Source of the DNA: SHZL01 sp031362985
GTDB taxonomy: Bacteria; Pseudomonadota; Gammaproteobacteria; Xanthomonadales; SZUA-36
Reading direction: 5' to 3'
Length of the DNA: 64,000 bases
Assembly (NCBI GenBank): GCA_031362985.1
Contig: JANLTO010000160.1
Coordinates: forward strand, 1-64,000
A program made the translations under genes and the position numbers. This document shows, one piece after another, positions 36,161 through 44,958 of this stretch (position 1 is its first letter; the number at the start of each line of letters is the position of its first letter). The notes beneath the pieces are model-generated. The model saw only the letters and a list, made by a program, of their open reading frames with translations. It was not told the DNA's origin and did no database searches.

Positions 36161-37282
36161 CTATCGGCTTTCTATAGGCACGTACGCCCTTTCGGGCGGA
36201 CCGATATAATCGGCGCCAGGCCGGATAATTCGATTGTTGGCACGCTGCTCAAAACAATGCGCTGACCACCCGCTTGCCCTGGACATGACAAAAATGGGCG
36301 TAAACAACTTGGTTGGAATGCCCATAAAATGGTATGCGCTGGCATGGAAGAAATCAGCGTTGGCAAACATGTTTTTTCGCTCTTTCATGGTGTGCTCAAC
36401 AGCCTCGGATACCTCGTATAACAATTCACCGTTTACCTGTTGGGAGAGCTTTCTCGACCACTGCTTGATAACCGCATTGCGTGGGTCCCGCAAGCGATAC
36501 ACCGCATGGCCAAAGCCCATGATCAGTTCCTTCGCCTCGAGTTTCCGGATTACCTCAGCAACGGCCTGATCGACTGAAGTGTACTTCTCAAGCATGTCCA
36601 TGGCTGCCTCATTGGCTCCTCCATGGAGTGGGCCACGTAAAGATCCAATGGCCGCAGTAACACACGAATAGAGATCCGACAGGGTTGATGCGCATACTCG
36701 CGCAGTAAAAGTCGAAGCATTGAATTCGTGTTCGGCGTAAAGGATTAAAGAGGCATCCATGACTCGACTTTCCAGATCAACGGGCGCCTTTCCGTGCAAC
36801 AAATGCAGGAAGTGGGCGCCGATGCTTTCGTCATCTGTTTGCGTCTCGATCCGCACTCCGTCGTGGCTGTAGCGGTACCAATAAGCTGCGATAGACGGGA
36901 ACGCGGCCAGTAGCCTCTCCGCAACATCCATCTGACGGGAAAAACCACCCTCAGGCTCAAGGTTGCCGAGGAAAGAACAGCCCGTTCGCATCACGTCCAT
37001 CGGGTGGGTGTTCGCCGGAATCCGCTCCAGCACTTCCCTCAAGGCCGAAGGCAGCCCACGCAGGCTGATCAGCCGGGTTTTCCAGGCAGCCAGTTCATCC
37101 AAAGTGGGCAAGTGGCCCTTAAGCAAGAGATGTGCGACTTCATAAAAAGTTGATTGCTCGGCAAGGTCTACAACATCATAACCCCTGTACCGGAGGCTGT
37201 TCCCTTCGGCCCCCACGGTACATATGGCTGTTTGACCGGCCGATTGGCCGCGTAGACCTGCCCCTGTATTTTTGTCAGCCAT
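36161..37282 (-). CDS. prpC: 2-Methylcitrate synthase (citrate synthase family)
   Basis: A 373-residue enzyme that condenses propionyl-CoA with oxaloacetate. It begins with the short-form pattern GLRGQSAGQTAICTVGAEG, has the catalytic His regions LRGPLHGGANEAAM and MGFGHAVYR, and ends with a conserved Arg-rich segment. The length and context with prpB favour methylcitrate synthase over housekeeping citrate synthase. ATG 37282 (GGGAG three bases upstream) overlaps the last eight bases of prpB. The longer frame to 37402 lies wholly inside prpB and is not used. Confidence 0.93.
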   Translation of the reverse strand: MADKNTGAGLRGQSAGQTAICTVGAEGNSLRYRGYDVVDLAEQSTFYEVAHLLLKGHLPTLDELAAWKTRLISLRGLPSALREVLERIPANTHPMDVMRTGCSFLGNLEPEGGFSRQMDVAERLLAAFPSIAAYWYRYSHDGVRIETQTDDESIGAHFLHLLHGKAPVDLESRVMDASLILYAEHEFNASTFTARVCASTLSDLYSCVTAAIGSLRGPLHGGANEAAMDMLEKYTSVDQAVAEVIRKLEAKELIMGFGHAVYRLRDPRNAVIKQWSRKLSQQVNGELLYEVSEAVEHTMKERKNMFANADFFHASAYHFMGIPTKLFTPIFVMSRASGWSAHCFEQRANNRIIRPGADYIGPPERAYVPIESR

Positions 37283-38183
37283 TTTCTCCCTCTTCGTCCA
37301 AGCCAAGGCTTTTGTCCGCCGCAAACAATTCATCAAGCTTACGTTCATAGTCGTGATATGCAAGATACTCATAGAGTTCGGCACGCGTTTGCATGATCTC
37401 AATCACATCGCGCTGATGACCATCATTTAAAAGAGCCTTATAGACCAGTTCTGCTGCCCGGTTCATCGCGCGGTAGGCAGAGCAACAGTACAAGACAATA
37501 TCCACGCCAGCGGAACCCAGCTCGGGCGTGGTAAAAAGGGGTGTATGTCCGAACTCGGTGATGTTTGCCAGTATAGGTACTTGCACAGCCTGCTTGAAAA
37601 GCGTGTACTGCGCCAACTCCCGCATGGCTTCCGGGAAAACCATGTCGGCGCCTGCCTCAACACAGGCAACCGCCCGTTCCACGGTTTTTTCCATGCCCTC
37701 GACAGCAAGCGCATCCGTGCGCGCCATGATGACAAACCTGTCGTCGCAGCGTGCATCTACCGCTGCTTTGATGCGGTCTACCATTTCAGCCTGTGATACC
37801 ACTGCTTTTCCCGGTCTATGGCCGCAGCGTTTGCTGGCCACCTGATCTTCGATATGCATACCTGCCGCGCCCGCACGGATGAGGGAACGCACGGTGCGGG
37901 CAATGCTGAAAGCACCTCCAAAGCCGGTGTCAGCGTCAACCAGCAGGGGAAGGTCACAGGCTTGGGTGACACGGGTTACTTCAGTGAGGACATCGTCCAG
38001 CGTGGATATTCCCAAGTCTGGCAGTCCCAGGGAGTTAGCTGCTAGGCCCCCTCCTGACAGGTAGATCGCTTTATGGCCAATTGATTTTGCCATGCGCGCA
38101 GTGTAGGCGTTGATGGTTCCGACCACCTGAAGCGGAGCGTGGTCTGCCACCGCGAGTCGCAGCAGAGAACCAGCAGACTTCAA
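37275..38183 (-). CDS. prpB: Methylisocitrate lyase
   Basis: A 302-residue enzyme of the isocitrate-lyase / PEP-mutase superfamily that splits 2-methylisocitrate into pyruvate and succinate. The Mg and active-site stretches LLVDADTGFGGAF and EDQVASKRCGHRPGKAVV (catalytic Cys in KRCGH) are intact. It overlaps mdh by four bases upstream and prpC by eight bases downstream, giving a tightly coupled three-gene unit. The product succinate can be turned to malate and oxaloacetate, the substrate of PrpC, which fits the neighbouring mdh. Confidence 0.94.
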   Translation of the reverse strand: MKSAGSLLRLAVADHAPLQVVGTINAYTARMAKSIGHKAIYLSGGGLAANSLGLPDLGISTLDDVLTEVTRVTQACDLPLLVDADTGFGGAFSIARTVRSLIRAGAAGMHIEDQVASKRCGHRPGKAVVSQAEMVDRIKAAVDARCDDRFVIMARTDALAVEGMEKTVERAVACVEAGADMVFPEAMRELAQYTLFKQAVQVPILANITEFGHTPLFTTPELGSAGVDIVLYCCSAYRAMNRAAELVYKALLNDGHQRDVIEIMQTRAELYEYLAYHDYERKLDELFAADKSLGLDEEGENG

Positions 38184-39157
38184 AGCAGGTCCTCGACTGC
38201 GGCGCGCTCCTCGCGTAACTCATTTTCACTGGCATTCATGCGTTCGCGACTGAACGAGTCGATTTCGAGACCCTGGACAATCTCATAATCACCGTTCTTA
38301 CATACACAAGGATATGAGTAAATCACGCCAGGCTCAATTCCATAGCTGCCGTCAGAAGGAACAGCCATTGAAACCCAATCCGATTCATGCGTACCCAATT
38401 GCCAACTGCGCATGTGGTCGATGGCGGCTGATGCTGCCGATGCTGCACTCGAGGCTCCGCGCGCCTTGATAATAGCCGCGCCCCGTTGTTGTACATCCGG
38501 GATGAACTGGTCGCGGTACCAGTTCTGCTCTACCAAGCTGGAAGCAGCTACGCCGTTTACCTCTGCAAACCTGATATCCGGATACTGGGTCGAGGAATGG
38601 TTACCCCAGATAATCATCTTGCGGATGGAAGCATGATGAGTACCGGTCTTTGCCGCCAATTGGGCTAGCGCGCGGTTGTGGTCCAGCCGGGTCATGGCAG
38701 TAAAGTTCCTTGGGTTAAGATCAGGCGCGGCGGCACGGGCAATCAAGGCATTGGTATTGGCGGGATTTCCGACCACCAGGACTTTGATGTTCCGGTTGGC
38801 CAAGGCATTCATTGCCCTGCCTTGCGGGCCGAATATTTTCCCATTGGCCGACAAAAGATCTTTGCGTTCCATGCCTGGCCCGCGCGGGCGCGCTCCAACC
38901 AACAACGCGAAATCTGCATCCCGGAAAGCAGTTTCTGCATCATCAGTGGCCACTGTTCCCGCCAGAAGAGGAAATGCGGCGTCTTGCAATTCCATTTCGA
39001 CGCCATGCAAACCGGCCAAGGCAGGAGTGACTTCCAGCATGTGCAACAAAATTTGCTGGTCAGGGCCAAACATGTCACCGGCGGCGATGCGGAAACACAG
39101 TTGGTAGCCTATTTGACCGGCGGCGCCTGTGACGACTACGCGAACGGGAGATTTCAT
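38180..39157 (-). CDS. mdh: Malate dehydrogenase
   Basis: The 325-residue NAD-dependent enzyme interconverts malate and oxaloacetate in the TCA cycle. It has the NAD motif VTGAAGQIGYQL, the substrate arginines in GARPRGPGMERKD, and the catalytic His in IIWGNHSSTQYPD. The sequence type is the cytosolic-like MDH with VTGAAGQI, as in many beta- and gammaproteobacteria. ATG 39157 follows an AAGGAG site by about six bases; six upstream codons are discarded. The stop overlaps the prpB start (ATGA, 38180-38183), so mdh leads the prp operon. Confidence 0.94.
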   Translation of the reverse strand: MKSPVRVVVTGAAGQIGYQLCFRIAAGDMFGPDQQILLHMLEVTPALAGLHGVEMELQDAAFPLLAGTVATDDAETAFRDADFALLVGARPRGPGMERKDLLSANGKIFGPQGRAMNALANRNIKVLVVGNPANTNALIARAAAPDLNPRNFTAMTRLDHNRALAQLAAKTGTHHASIRKMIIWGNHSSTQYPDIRFAEVNGVAASSLVEQNWYRDQFIPDVQQRGAAIIKARGASSAASAASAAIDHMRSWQLGTHESDWVSMAVPSDGSYGIEPGVIYSYPCVCKNGDYEIVQGLEIDSFSRERMNASENELREERAAVEDLL

Positions 39158-39233
39158 GCCAAACTCCTTGCGCAAATATACGATTTTTTAGAGAGAACAT
39201 CAGCCAGCTTGGAGTAGGCTGTAAAAACGGTTC

Positions 39234-39239
39234 ATTATA
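39234..39239 (-). promoter_or_regulatory. Candidate -10 element for the mdh-prpBC operon
   Basis: A perfect TATAAT on the minus strand lies about 77 bases before the mdh start, in the 153-base divergent gap to pdxB. The sequence at the -35 position is a poor match, which could mean activator dependence. No PrpR-type regulator gene is present nearby. Confidence 0.4.
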
Positions 39240-39310
39240 GCCGATTAATACTTTTCGACACTTGTTGAAAACGTTAATACTCCCGGTTCAAAGCGTAATA
39301 GTGACACCCA

Positions 39311-40426
39311 ATGATGAAAATCGCCGTTGACAAAAACATTCCGGGCGTAAGTGAGTCATTTTCGCTGCATGCCGAGGTTACCTATGTTGACGGCAGGGCG
39401 CTACGTAAGGCGGAAATTCGCGACATGGATGCGCTGATTGTCAGGTCAGTCACGACGGTGAATTGTAACTTGCTGGAAGATACCGCTGTCCGGTTCGTTG
39501 GGTCTGCGACCATAGGTGTCGACCATCTGGACATTCCGTGGCTTGAACGGCGCGGCATTCGTTGGGCCAGCGCTCCGGGATGCAACGCGAACGCGGCGGC
39601 ACAATACACTCTTGCCATGATTCTGCTTGCTTGCCGACGAACCACTACTGAACTGGCGTCTTGCCGTGTTGGTATCGCGGGGCTTGGGAATGTGGGCAGC
39701 AGGTTGCGGCACTTGCTCGCAGAATTTGGGGTAAAAGAGCTGATGCTGTGCGATCCTCCACTTACAGATGCAGGAGTTCCTGACCTTTGCACAATGGACC
39801 AGCTCCGGCAGTGCGACATCCTGACATTCCACGTACCTTTGACCGCGACCGGGGCTTACCCAACCTTGGGAATGGTCAACAGGAAGTTTCTCAATTCACT
39901 CCGGAAGGGCGCCCTGCTGGTGAACACTTCCCGCGGAAAAGTCGTTGATGGCCAGGCATTACAAGAGTGGTTAGCTGCTGAGAATGGTTTTGCTGCACTC
40001 GATGTTTTTCCGCAGGAGCCAGTCACCGAAGGATCCCTCATCCGCTTTCTCAGTATCGCCACTCCGCATGTAGCAGGATACAGCCTGGATGGGAAATGGA
40101 AGGGCACACTGATGGTGTATGAACAGTTCTGCGATTGGCTGCAGGTGCCGCAGCGAACCACAACAACACCACCCCGCCTGGATGAACATTGCCTGGCGGT
40201 GCAGCAGGCAAGCTCGGTCGAAGCCGCCGTGCTGGCCGCCTGCCCGGTGGAGCGTGACGACCGGAATATGCGCGAAACCTTTACGTCAGGCGCAGCAATT
40301 TCGGGAAACAGTTTCGACGAACTTCGCGGTAACTATCCATCGCGCCGCGATTTTTCTGGCTGGAAAGTACCGCAAAACCTACCGGCGGTCCAGGCAAACG
40401 CTCTAAAAATACTCGGTTTTCATTGA
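39311..40426 (+). CDS. pdxB: Erythronate-4-phosphate dehydrogenase
   Basis: A 371-residue enzyme of the D-2-hydroxyacid dehydrogenase family that acts in the DXP-dependent route to pyridoxal phosphate. Features are MKIAVDKNIPGVSESF at the start, the NAD motif VGIAGLGNVGSRL, CDPPLTDAG, and the catalytic His in ATPHVAGYSLDGKW, which is typical of PdxB rather than SerA. The C-terminal PdxB dimerisation domain is present. Two adjacent ATGs (39311, 39314) are both possible. GcvP and the lysine enzyme in this window use its PLP product. Confidence 0.93.
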   Translation: MMKIAVDKNIPGVSESFSLHAEVTYVDGRALRKAEIRDMDALIVRSVTTVNCNLLEDTAVRFVGSATIGVDHLDIPWLERRGIRWASAPGCNANAAAQYTLAMILLACRRTTTELASCRVGIAGLGNVGSRLRHLLAEFGVKELMLCDPPLTDAGVPDLCTMDQLRQCDILTFHVPLTATGAYPTLGMVNRKFLNSLRKGALLVNTSRGKVVDGQALQEWLAAENGFAALDVFPQEPVTEGSLIRFLSIATPHVAGYSLDGKWKGTLMVYEQFCDWLQVPQRTTTTPPRLDEHCLAVQQASSVEAAVLAACPVERDDRNMRETFTSGAAISGNSFDELRGNYPSRRDFSGWKVPQNLPAVQANALKILGFH

Positions 40427-40478
40427 TTTCCAAGCGAAATAAGGGTAACGTGCGCGCCCCGCCTTGTGGTACTAAACC

Positions 40479-42314
40479 GTGATCGAGAACCTCCGAAACA
40501 TCGCCATTATTGCGCACGTCGACCACGGCAAGACCACGCTGGTTGATCAGTTATTGCAACAAACCGGCACCTTGGGCGACCGCGCTGCAAAACCAGAAAG
40601 GATCATGGATTCCAATGATCTGGAGCGTGAGCGCGGTATTACCATTCTTTCCAAGAACACCGCACTGAAATGGGATGACGGTGAAAAGATTTGGCGGATC
40701 AACATTGTCGACACACCCGGTCATGCCGACTTTGGTGGCGAAGTTGAACGCATACTCAGCATGGTAGATTCCGTTCTGTTGTTGGTCGACGCAGTCGACG
40801 GCCCCATGCCGCAAACGAGATTTGTAACGCAAAAAGCATTTGAAATGGGCTTTCGTCCCATTGTCGTAATCAACAAAGTGGATAGAGATGGTGCGCGCCC
40901 GCAATGGGTTCTGGACCAGACATTCGATTTGTTTGACAGGCTGGGCGCGACTGACGAGCAATTGGATTTCCCCGTTGTCTACGCATCCGCCCTGCACGGC
41001 TACGCCAGCCTTGACTCCACTTCACGTGACGGTGATATGCGTCCCTTGTTCGAATCGGTGATACGCCATGTGGCACCACCCAAGGTCGACCAGGATGGGC
41101 CATTCCAGATGCGAATATCGACCCTGGATTACAATTCCTACGTGGGCGTGATTGGCATCGGCCGCGTTCAGCGCGGCGAAGTAAAGCCAAATCAACAGGT
41201 ATGCGTGATAGATCACCAGGGCAACAAGCGCAACGCCAAGATCATGCAAGTCCTGGGCTTTAGCGGCCTGGAACGGAGGGAAGTTGAATGCGCGGAAGCC
41301 GGGGATATCATCGCAATTACGGGCGTGGAGGAATTGTGCATTTCCGACACGCTGTGCGACCGCAATCACCCCGATCCGCTGCCCCCTCTGACCGTCGACG
41401 AACCTACCATCAGCATGATGTTTATCGTCAACAAGTCTCCCTTTGCCGGGCGCGAAGGCAAGTACCTGACCAGCCGACAGGTGCGTGAGCGCCTGTTACG
41501 CGAAGCCTTGCACAACGTGGCGTTGCGGGTTGAAGAGACCGAAGACGCCGAGCGCTTCAAGGTATCCGGCCGAGGCGAGCTCCATTTGTCTATTTTGATC
41601 GAAACCATGCGCCGCGAAGGATACGAACTGGCCATTTCCCGACCCCAGGTGATACTGCACGAGGTTGATGGCCACAAAGAAGAACCCTATGAACAACTCG
41701 TCATCGACCTTGAATCTGAATACCAGGGAGCTGTCATGGAACGCCTGGGCGATCGCCGTGCCGAGCTGCAAAACATGCAGCTCGATGGGAAAGGCCGGGT
41801 GCGCCTCGATTATCAGATACCGGCACGCGGCTTGATCGGATTCCAGAATGAATTTCGCACCCTGAGCGCAGGAACGGGGTTGATGTTTCATGTATTCAAT
41901 CATTATGGGCCATACCACCCCGGTGATATTTCACGACGCAACAATGGCGTTCTGATTTCAAATTCGACCGGGAAGTCAGTTGCCTACGCCTTGTTTAACC
42001 TGCAGGAACGGGGACGAATGATTATTGAGGCAGGCTCTGATGTGTATGCCGGACAAGTCATCGGAATTCACACGCGTGCAAACGACCTCACCGTCAATCC
42101 TCTCAAAGGCAAACAATTGACGAACGTTCGTACCGTACTCAAAGATGACAACGTGCAGTTGGCAGCTCCACAGAAAATGAGCCTGGAACAGGCGTTGGAA
42201 TTTATTGAGGACGACGAACTCGTCGAAGTGACCCCGGAGTCAATCCGTATTCGCAAAGTTCACCTGCAAGAGAACGATCGCAAGCGCGCGGACCGGAGCA
42301 GAGACGAATCCTGA
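40479..42314 (+). CDS. typA: Ribosome-associated GTPase TypA/BipA
   Basis: A 611-residue translational GTPase related to EF-G and LepA, involved in ribosome assembly and stress adaptation. The start IENLRNIAIIAHVDHGKTTL carries G1; further motifs are ERGITIL, DTPGHADFGGEV and NKVDRDGARP. The C-terminal BipA-specific domain is seen in GLIGFQNEFRTLSAGTG and KGKQLTNVR. The start codon is GTG at 40479. It is 52 bases after pdxB on the same strand. An untranslated gap of 88 bases with two hairpins separates it from the convergent M61 gene. Confidence 0.96.
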   Translation: MIENLRNIAIIAHVDHGKTTLVDQLLQQTGTLGDRAAKPERIMDSNDLERERGITILSKNTALKWDDGEKIWRINIVDTPGHADFGGEVERILSMVDSVLLLVDAVDGPMPQTRFVTQKAFEMGFRPIVVINKVDRDGARPQWVLDQTFDLFDRLGATDEQLDFPVVYASALHGYASLDSTSRDGDMRPLFESVIRHVAPPKVDQDGPFQMRISTLDYNSYVGVIGIGRVQRGEVKPNQQVCVIDHQGNKRNAKIMQVLGFSGLERREVECAEAGDIIAITGVEELCISDTLCDRNHPDPLPPLTVDEPTISMMFIVNKSPFAGREGKYLTSRQVRERLLREALHNVALRVEETEDAERFKVSGRGELHLSILIETMRREGYELAISRPQVILHEVDGHKEEPYEQLVIDLESEYQGAVMERLGDRRAELQNMQLDGKGRVRLDYQIPARGLIGFQNEFRTLSAGTGLMFHVFNHYGPYHPGDISRRNNGVLISNSTGKSVAYALFNLQERGRMIIEAGSDVYAGQVIGIHTRANDLTVNPLKGKQLTNVRTVLKDDNVQLAAPQKMSLEQALEFIEDDELVEVTPESIRIRKVHLQENDRKRADRSRDES

Positions 42315-42334
42315 GACGGAAACGTGAAAGCCAG

Positions 42335-42358
42335 AGCCTGCCAGGCTTCAGGCAGGCT
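42335..42358. terminator. Hairpin after typA
   Basis: An 8-bp perfect stem (AGCCTGCC and GGCAGGCT) with an eight-base loop lies 21 bases after the typA stop. No T-run follows, so it may be a terminator core that needs Rho, or an RNA 3' stabiliser. Confidence 0.45.
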
Positions 42359-42389
42359 TGATCTGCCGTGGGTAGCCTCTGACCATTTG

Positions 42390-42418
42390 GGGAAACTCTG
42401 ATTTATTCAGAGCTTCCC
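42390..42418. terminator. Hairpin spanning the stop codon of the M61 peptidase gene
   Basis: Inverted arms GGGAA-A-CTCTGA and TCAGAG-C-TTCCC (11 pairs with one internal mismatch) enclose a five-base loop. The M61 stop codon (42403-42405) falls in the loop. It lies on the converging 3' ends of typA and the M61 gene and has no T-run. Confidence 0.4.
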
Positions 42419-44265
42419 TGATTTGTAACGAACTCCAGATTTACTCCCAACCATGATTTAAGTCGATCTTTTTCCTTTTTACTGATATCCGGGCTAACGG
42501 AAATAAGGTACTTGTCCGGAACCGCGGCCTGTGTAATGACCTCAAGCGTTATAACCTTGCCGTGACGCACCAACAGGATTCCGGTTTTTTCTCCAGGCAC
42601 CAGTCTCTGCATCCGCTCCCCGATGGTTTCCTTGGTTACGCGCAGATTGTTGATTGCCAGGATCTCATCAAGCGGAAGTATTCCGGCTTTTGCTCCGCTG
42701 CCGCCTTGCAACACTTCCGCAACCAACAGGTTGGGGGCCAGTTCATCCCATACCAGCCCGAAGTCCGTTGGCTCGGGCAGTCCTGCTTCTGCAGCTGCTG
42801 TGCGCGACGGGGAACGGTCGAGCTTCAGGCCATACCAGGCCAAAACTGAATCGATGTCCGGATCATTGGTGGATTCCAACGATGTTTCAACCTGCTTTAT
42901 TAGCTCCTCCCCGGCAAGCTCTCCGGCAATGGCTGCAAACGCCGTGGGAGGATAACCATGGCTACCGGCACTTCCCTCTGGGCCATAGCGCAGGTACATC
43001 TCGCGCATCAAGGCATCCAGGCTGGAGCGGTTATCCGTTGCCTGCCGTATTGCCGCATCGGTCACGAAACCGATGATGGAGCCTTTGCGGTAATAGCTCA
43101 CGGACTTGTTTATCGTATTGGCATCTGGCTTGTAGTGTTTTATCCATGCATCGAAAGACGCCGCCTCGGCTGACTCAAGGCGCCTCCCTGGCGTGGTCTC
43201 ATAAGTGTGAAACTCAGTGGCCAGGAGAACGAAATACTCATCCACTGCAATCAGGCCGGATCGAAGCAACAGCAGGTTGTCGTAATAGCTCGTCACGCCC
43301 TCGGCCAGCCAAAGCTCCCGCGTATAGGTCTCCTTCGCATAGTCATATGCGCCCAGTGCTTGCGGACGCATTCGCCGGATGTTCCATGCGTGGAAAAATT
43401 CGTGACTCACCAGTGCAAGCCAATCCACGTAATCCTGGCGATAACGCATTTGCAAAGGGTTAGTTAACAGAGCCGTGCTGTAGTCGTGCTCCAGTCCGCC
43501 AGTCCCTTCGGCAATTACATTGAGAAATATGTATGGCCTTGCAAATGGATTGACGCCCCAGAACTTCTGCACTGCGGCCACAACATCTGCCACATCCCGG
43601 GCTGACTTCGGGCCATCCCACCATGCGGTTTCCCCCTGATTCACGAGCACGTATGCCTGCCCATCAACCGAAAACGGATAGTCCGGCGCATTTCCCAGCA
43701 GGATCGGGCTGTCAACGAGCTCGTCGTAATTGCCCGCGAGATAATGCTGACTCTCACCTGCACCGGGCATGGCGGTATGTATACTTGCCCAGTCTTGCGG
43801 CAAGTCCACGATAACCTGCTGTGGCCAGTCTCGGCTCGACTCCGTATACAGGAACAGGCCAGCGCCGTTGAGCAAGGCAAAATCACTTTCCACCCAGTTG
43901 GTGCTCGTTGCAAGCTCGCCTGCCCAAACCGAATAACTGACCTTGATTGCCTGCTCGCCTGAACTTGCAACCCGCCAGCGGTTCTTGGCCACCTTTTGCA
44001 CATCCAGTGGCTTTCCGTCGGCACCACTGGCACGAAGCCGCTCGACCTGTGCTGCGTAATCCCTGATCAGATATGACCCAGGCGTCCAGCTGGGCATGAT
44101 CAATTCGATCTCGTCAGTAGCGACCGGCATGGAAAGCGTCACCTCCACATATTGGTTTTGTCGCTCGGGAAAGCGCAGTTGGTGCTCCACCAGGGACGAC
44201 TGGGCATGTGTCATGTGCATCGGCACCAGCAACAAAACACCCAACAGTATCCGGACAAACCTCAT
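42403..44265 (-). CDS. M61 family metallopeptidase with PDZ domain
   Basis: A 620-residue exported aminopeptidase related to glycyl aminopeptidase. A signal peptide (about 1-21, ending THA) precedes an N-terminal beta domain. The zinc site is His288-Glu289-His292 (LVSHEFFHAWN) with further conserved WLAEGVTSYYDN, and a C-terminal PDZ domain spans about 500-590. It probably trims peptides in the periplasm. The gap to the Sel1 gene upstream is 100 bases and shows nothing recognisable. Confidence 0.9.
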   Translation of the reverse strand: MRFVRILLGVLLLVPMHMTHAQSSLVEHQLRFPERQNQYVEVTLSMPVATDEIELIMPSWTPGSYLIRDYAAQVERLRASGADGKPLDVQKVAKNRWRVASSGEQAIKVSYSVWAGELATSTNWVESDFALLNGAGLFLYTESSRDWPQQVIVDLPQDWASIHTAMPGAGESQHYLAGNYDELVDSPILLGNAPDYPFSVDGQAYVLVNQGETAWWDGPKSARDVADVVAAVQKFWGVNPFARPYIFLNVIAEGTGGLEHDYSTALLTNPLQMRYRQDYVDWLALVSHEFFHAWNIRRMRPQALGAYDYAKETYTRELWLAEGVTSYYDNLLLLRSGLIAVDEYFVLLATEFHTYETTPGRRLESAEAASFDAWIKHYKPDANTINKSVSYYRKGSIIGFVTDAAIRQATDNRSSLDALMREMYLRYGPEGSAGSHGYPPTAFAAIAGELAGEELIKQVETSLESTNDPDIDSVLAWYGLKLDRSPSRTAAAEAGLPEPTDFGLVWDELAPNLLVAEVLQGGSGAKAGILPLDEILAINNLRVTKETIGERMQRLVPGEKTGILLVRHGKVITLEVITQAAVPDKYLISVSPDISKKEKDRLKSWLGVNLEFVTNQGSSE

Positions 44266-44365
44266 CGCGTTCGCACCCCTTTTCGGCCCAATTGCAGCAT
44301 GTTTTGTTTCATCAGATACAAATCGGCTCTCAGGTGCCCGGCATCCCGGAAGTTGAAATCATGTT

Positions 44366-44836
44366 TCAAGGCTTGGGGGATGTCACCCCAAGTTCTGCGC
44401 TCTTCGCCCTGGCATCGTCGATTTGTTTTGCATTCAGGACTTTGTCCAGTTCTTCAATGAGGGCCATGCTGGGTTCATGCCCTGCGCTGGAGGAATGCAG
44501 CAACCAAGCGTAGGCCTCTACCGGATCTCTCTCCACTCCTTCGCCCTGGAGATGCAAAACGGCCATGTTGTACTGGGCACCGGTGTGTCCTTGCTGTGCT
44601 GCCTGCCGGTACCACTGGGCAGCCAATTTATAGCTTTGGGCTACCCCAATGATTGTAGGGTCGCTACCGGCTTTATAGTACAGATACGCGAGATCGTACT
44701 GCGACTCGGAGTCTCCGCGCTCGGCAGCCTGTCGCAATTTGCTATAAGGCTGAAGGTAAAGCGTGTGTGAGAAACGTTGGCTGTTTGTAACCTGGGCCCA
44801 AACCCCGGTAACCCATACAAGCAACAGCAGAAGCAA
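44366..44836 (-). CDS. Sel1-repeat (TPR-like) periplasmic protein
   Basis: The protein has an N-terminal secretion signal and two or three Sel1-like repeats, for example ESQYDLAYLYYKAGSDPT and GAQYNMAVLHLQGEGVERD. Such proteins act as scaffolds; no partner is known. The start is uncertain. The TTG at 44836 begins inside the hydrophobic stretch and lacks a close ribosome site. An ATC at 44851 sits six bases after AGGAG and would give the better signal peptide (M)VRTCLLLLLLVWVTGVWA. No ATG or GTG occurs between that site and the upstream in-frame stop. Confidence 0.7.
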   Translation of the reverse strand: MLLLLLVWVTGVWAQVTNSQRFSHTLYLQPYSKLRQAAERGDSESQYDLAYLYYKAGSDPTIIGVAQSYKLAAQWYRQAAQQGHTGAQYNMAVLHLQGEGVERDPVEAYAWLLHSSSAGHEPSMALIEELDKVLNAKQIDDARAKSAELGVTSPKP

Positions 44837-44902
44837 GCACGTGCGTACGATGGATTTCTCCTGCTTTTTGCTCTGAAACTGCCTACGAAAGACTTCCTAG
44901 AT

Positions 44903-44929
44903 AGTATACATTGAGTTCTCACATGACAA
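44903..44929 (-). promoter_or_regulatory. Possible promoter for the Sel1-repeat gene
   Basis: On the minus strand TTGTCA (44929-44924) and TATACT (44908-44903) lie 15 bases apart in the gap after the DAHP synthase gene. The -10 is good and the spacing short, so this is tentative. Confidence 0.3.
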
Positions 44930-44958
44930 TACTTGGCTGTGAGCCTGGCGCGGAATGC

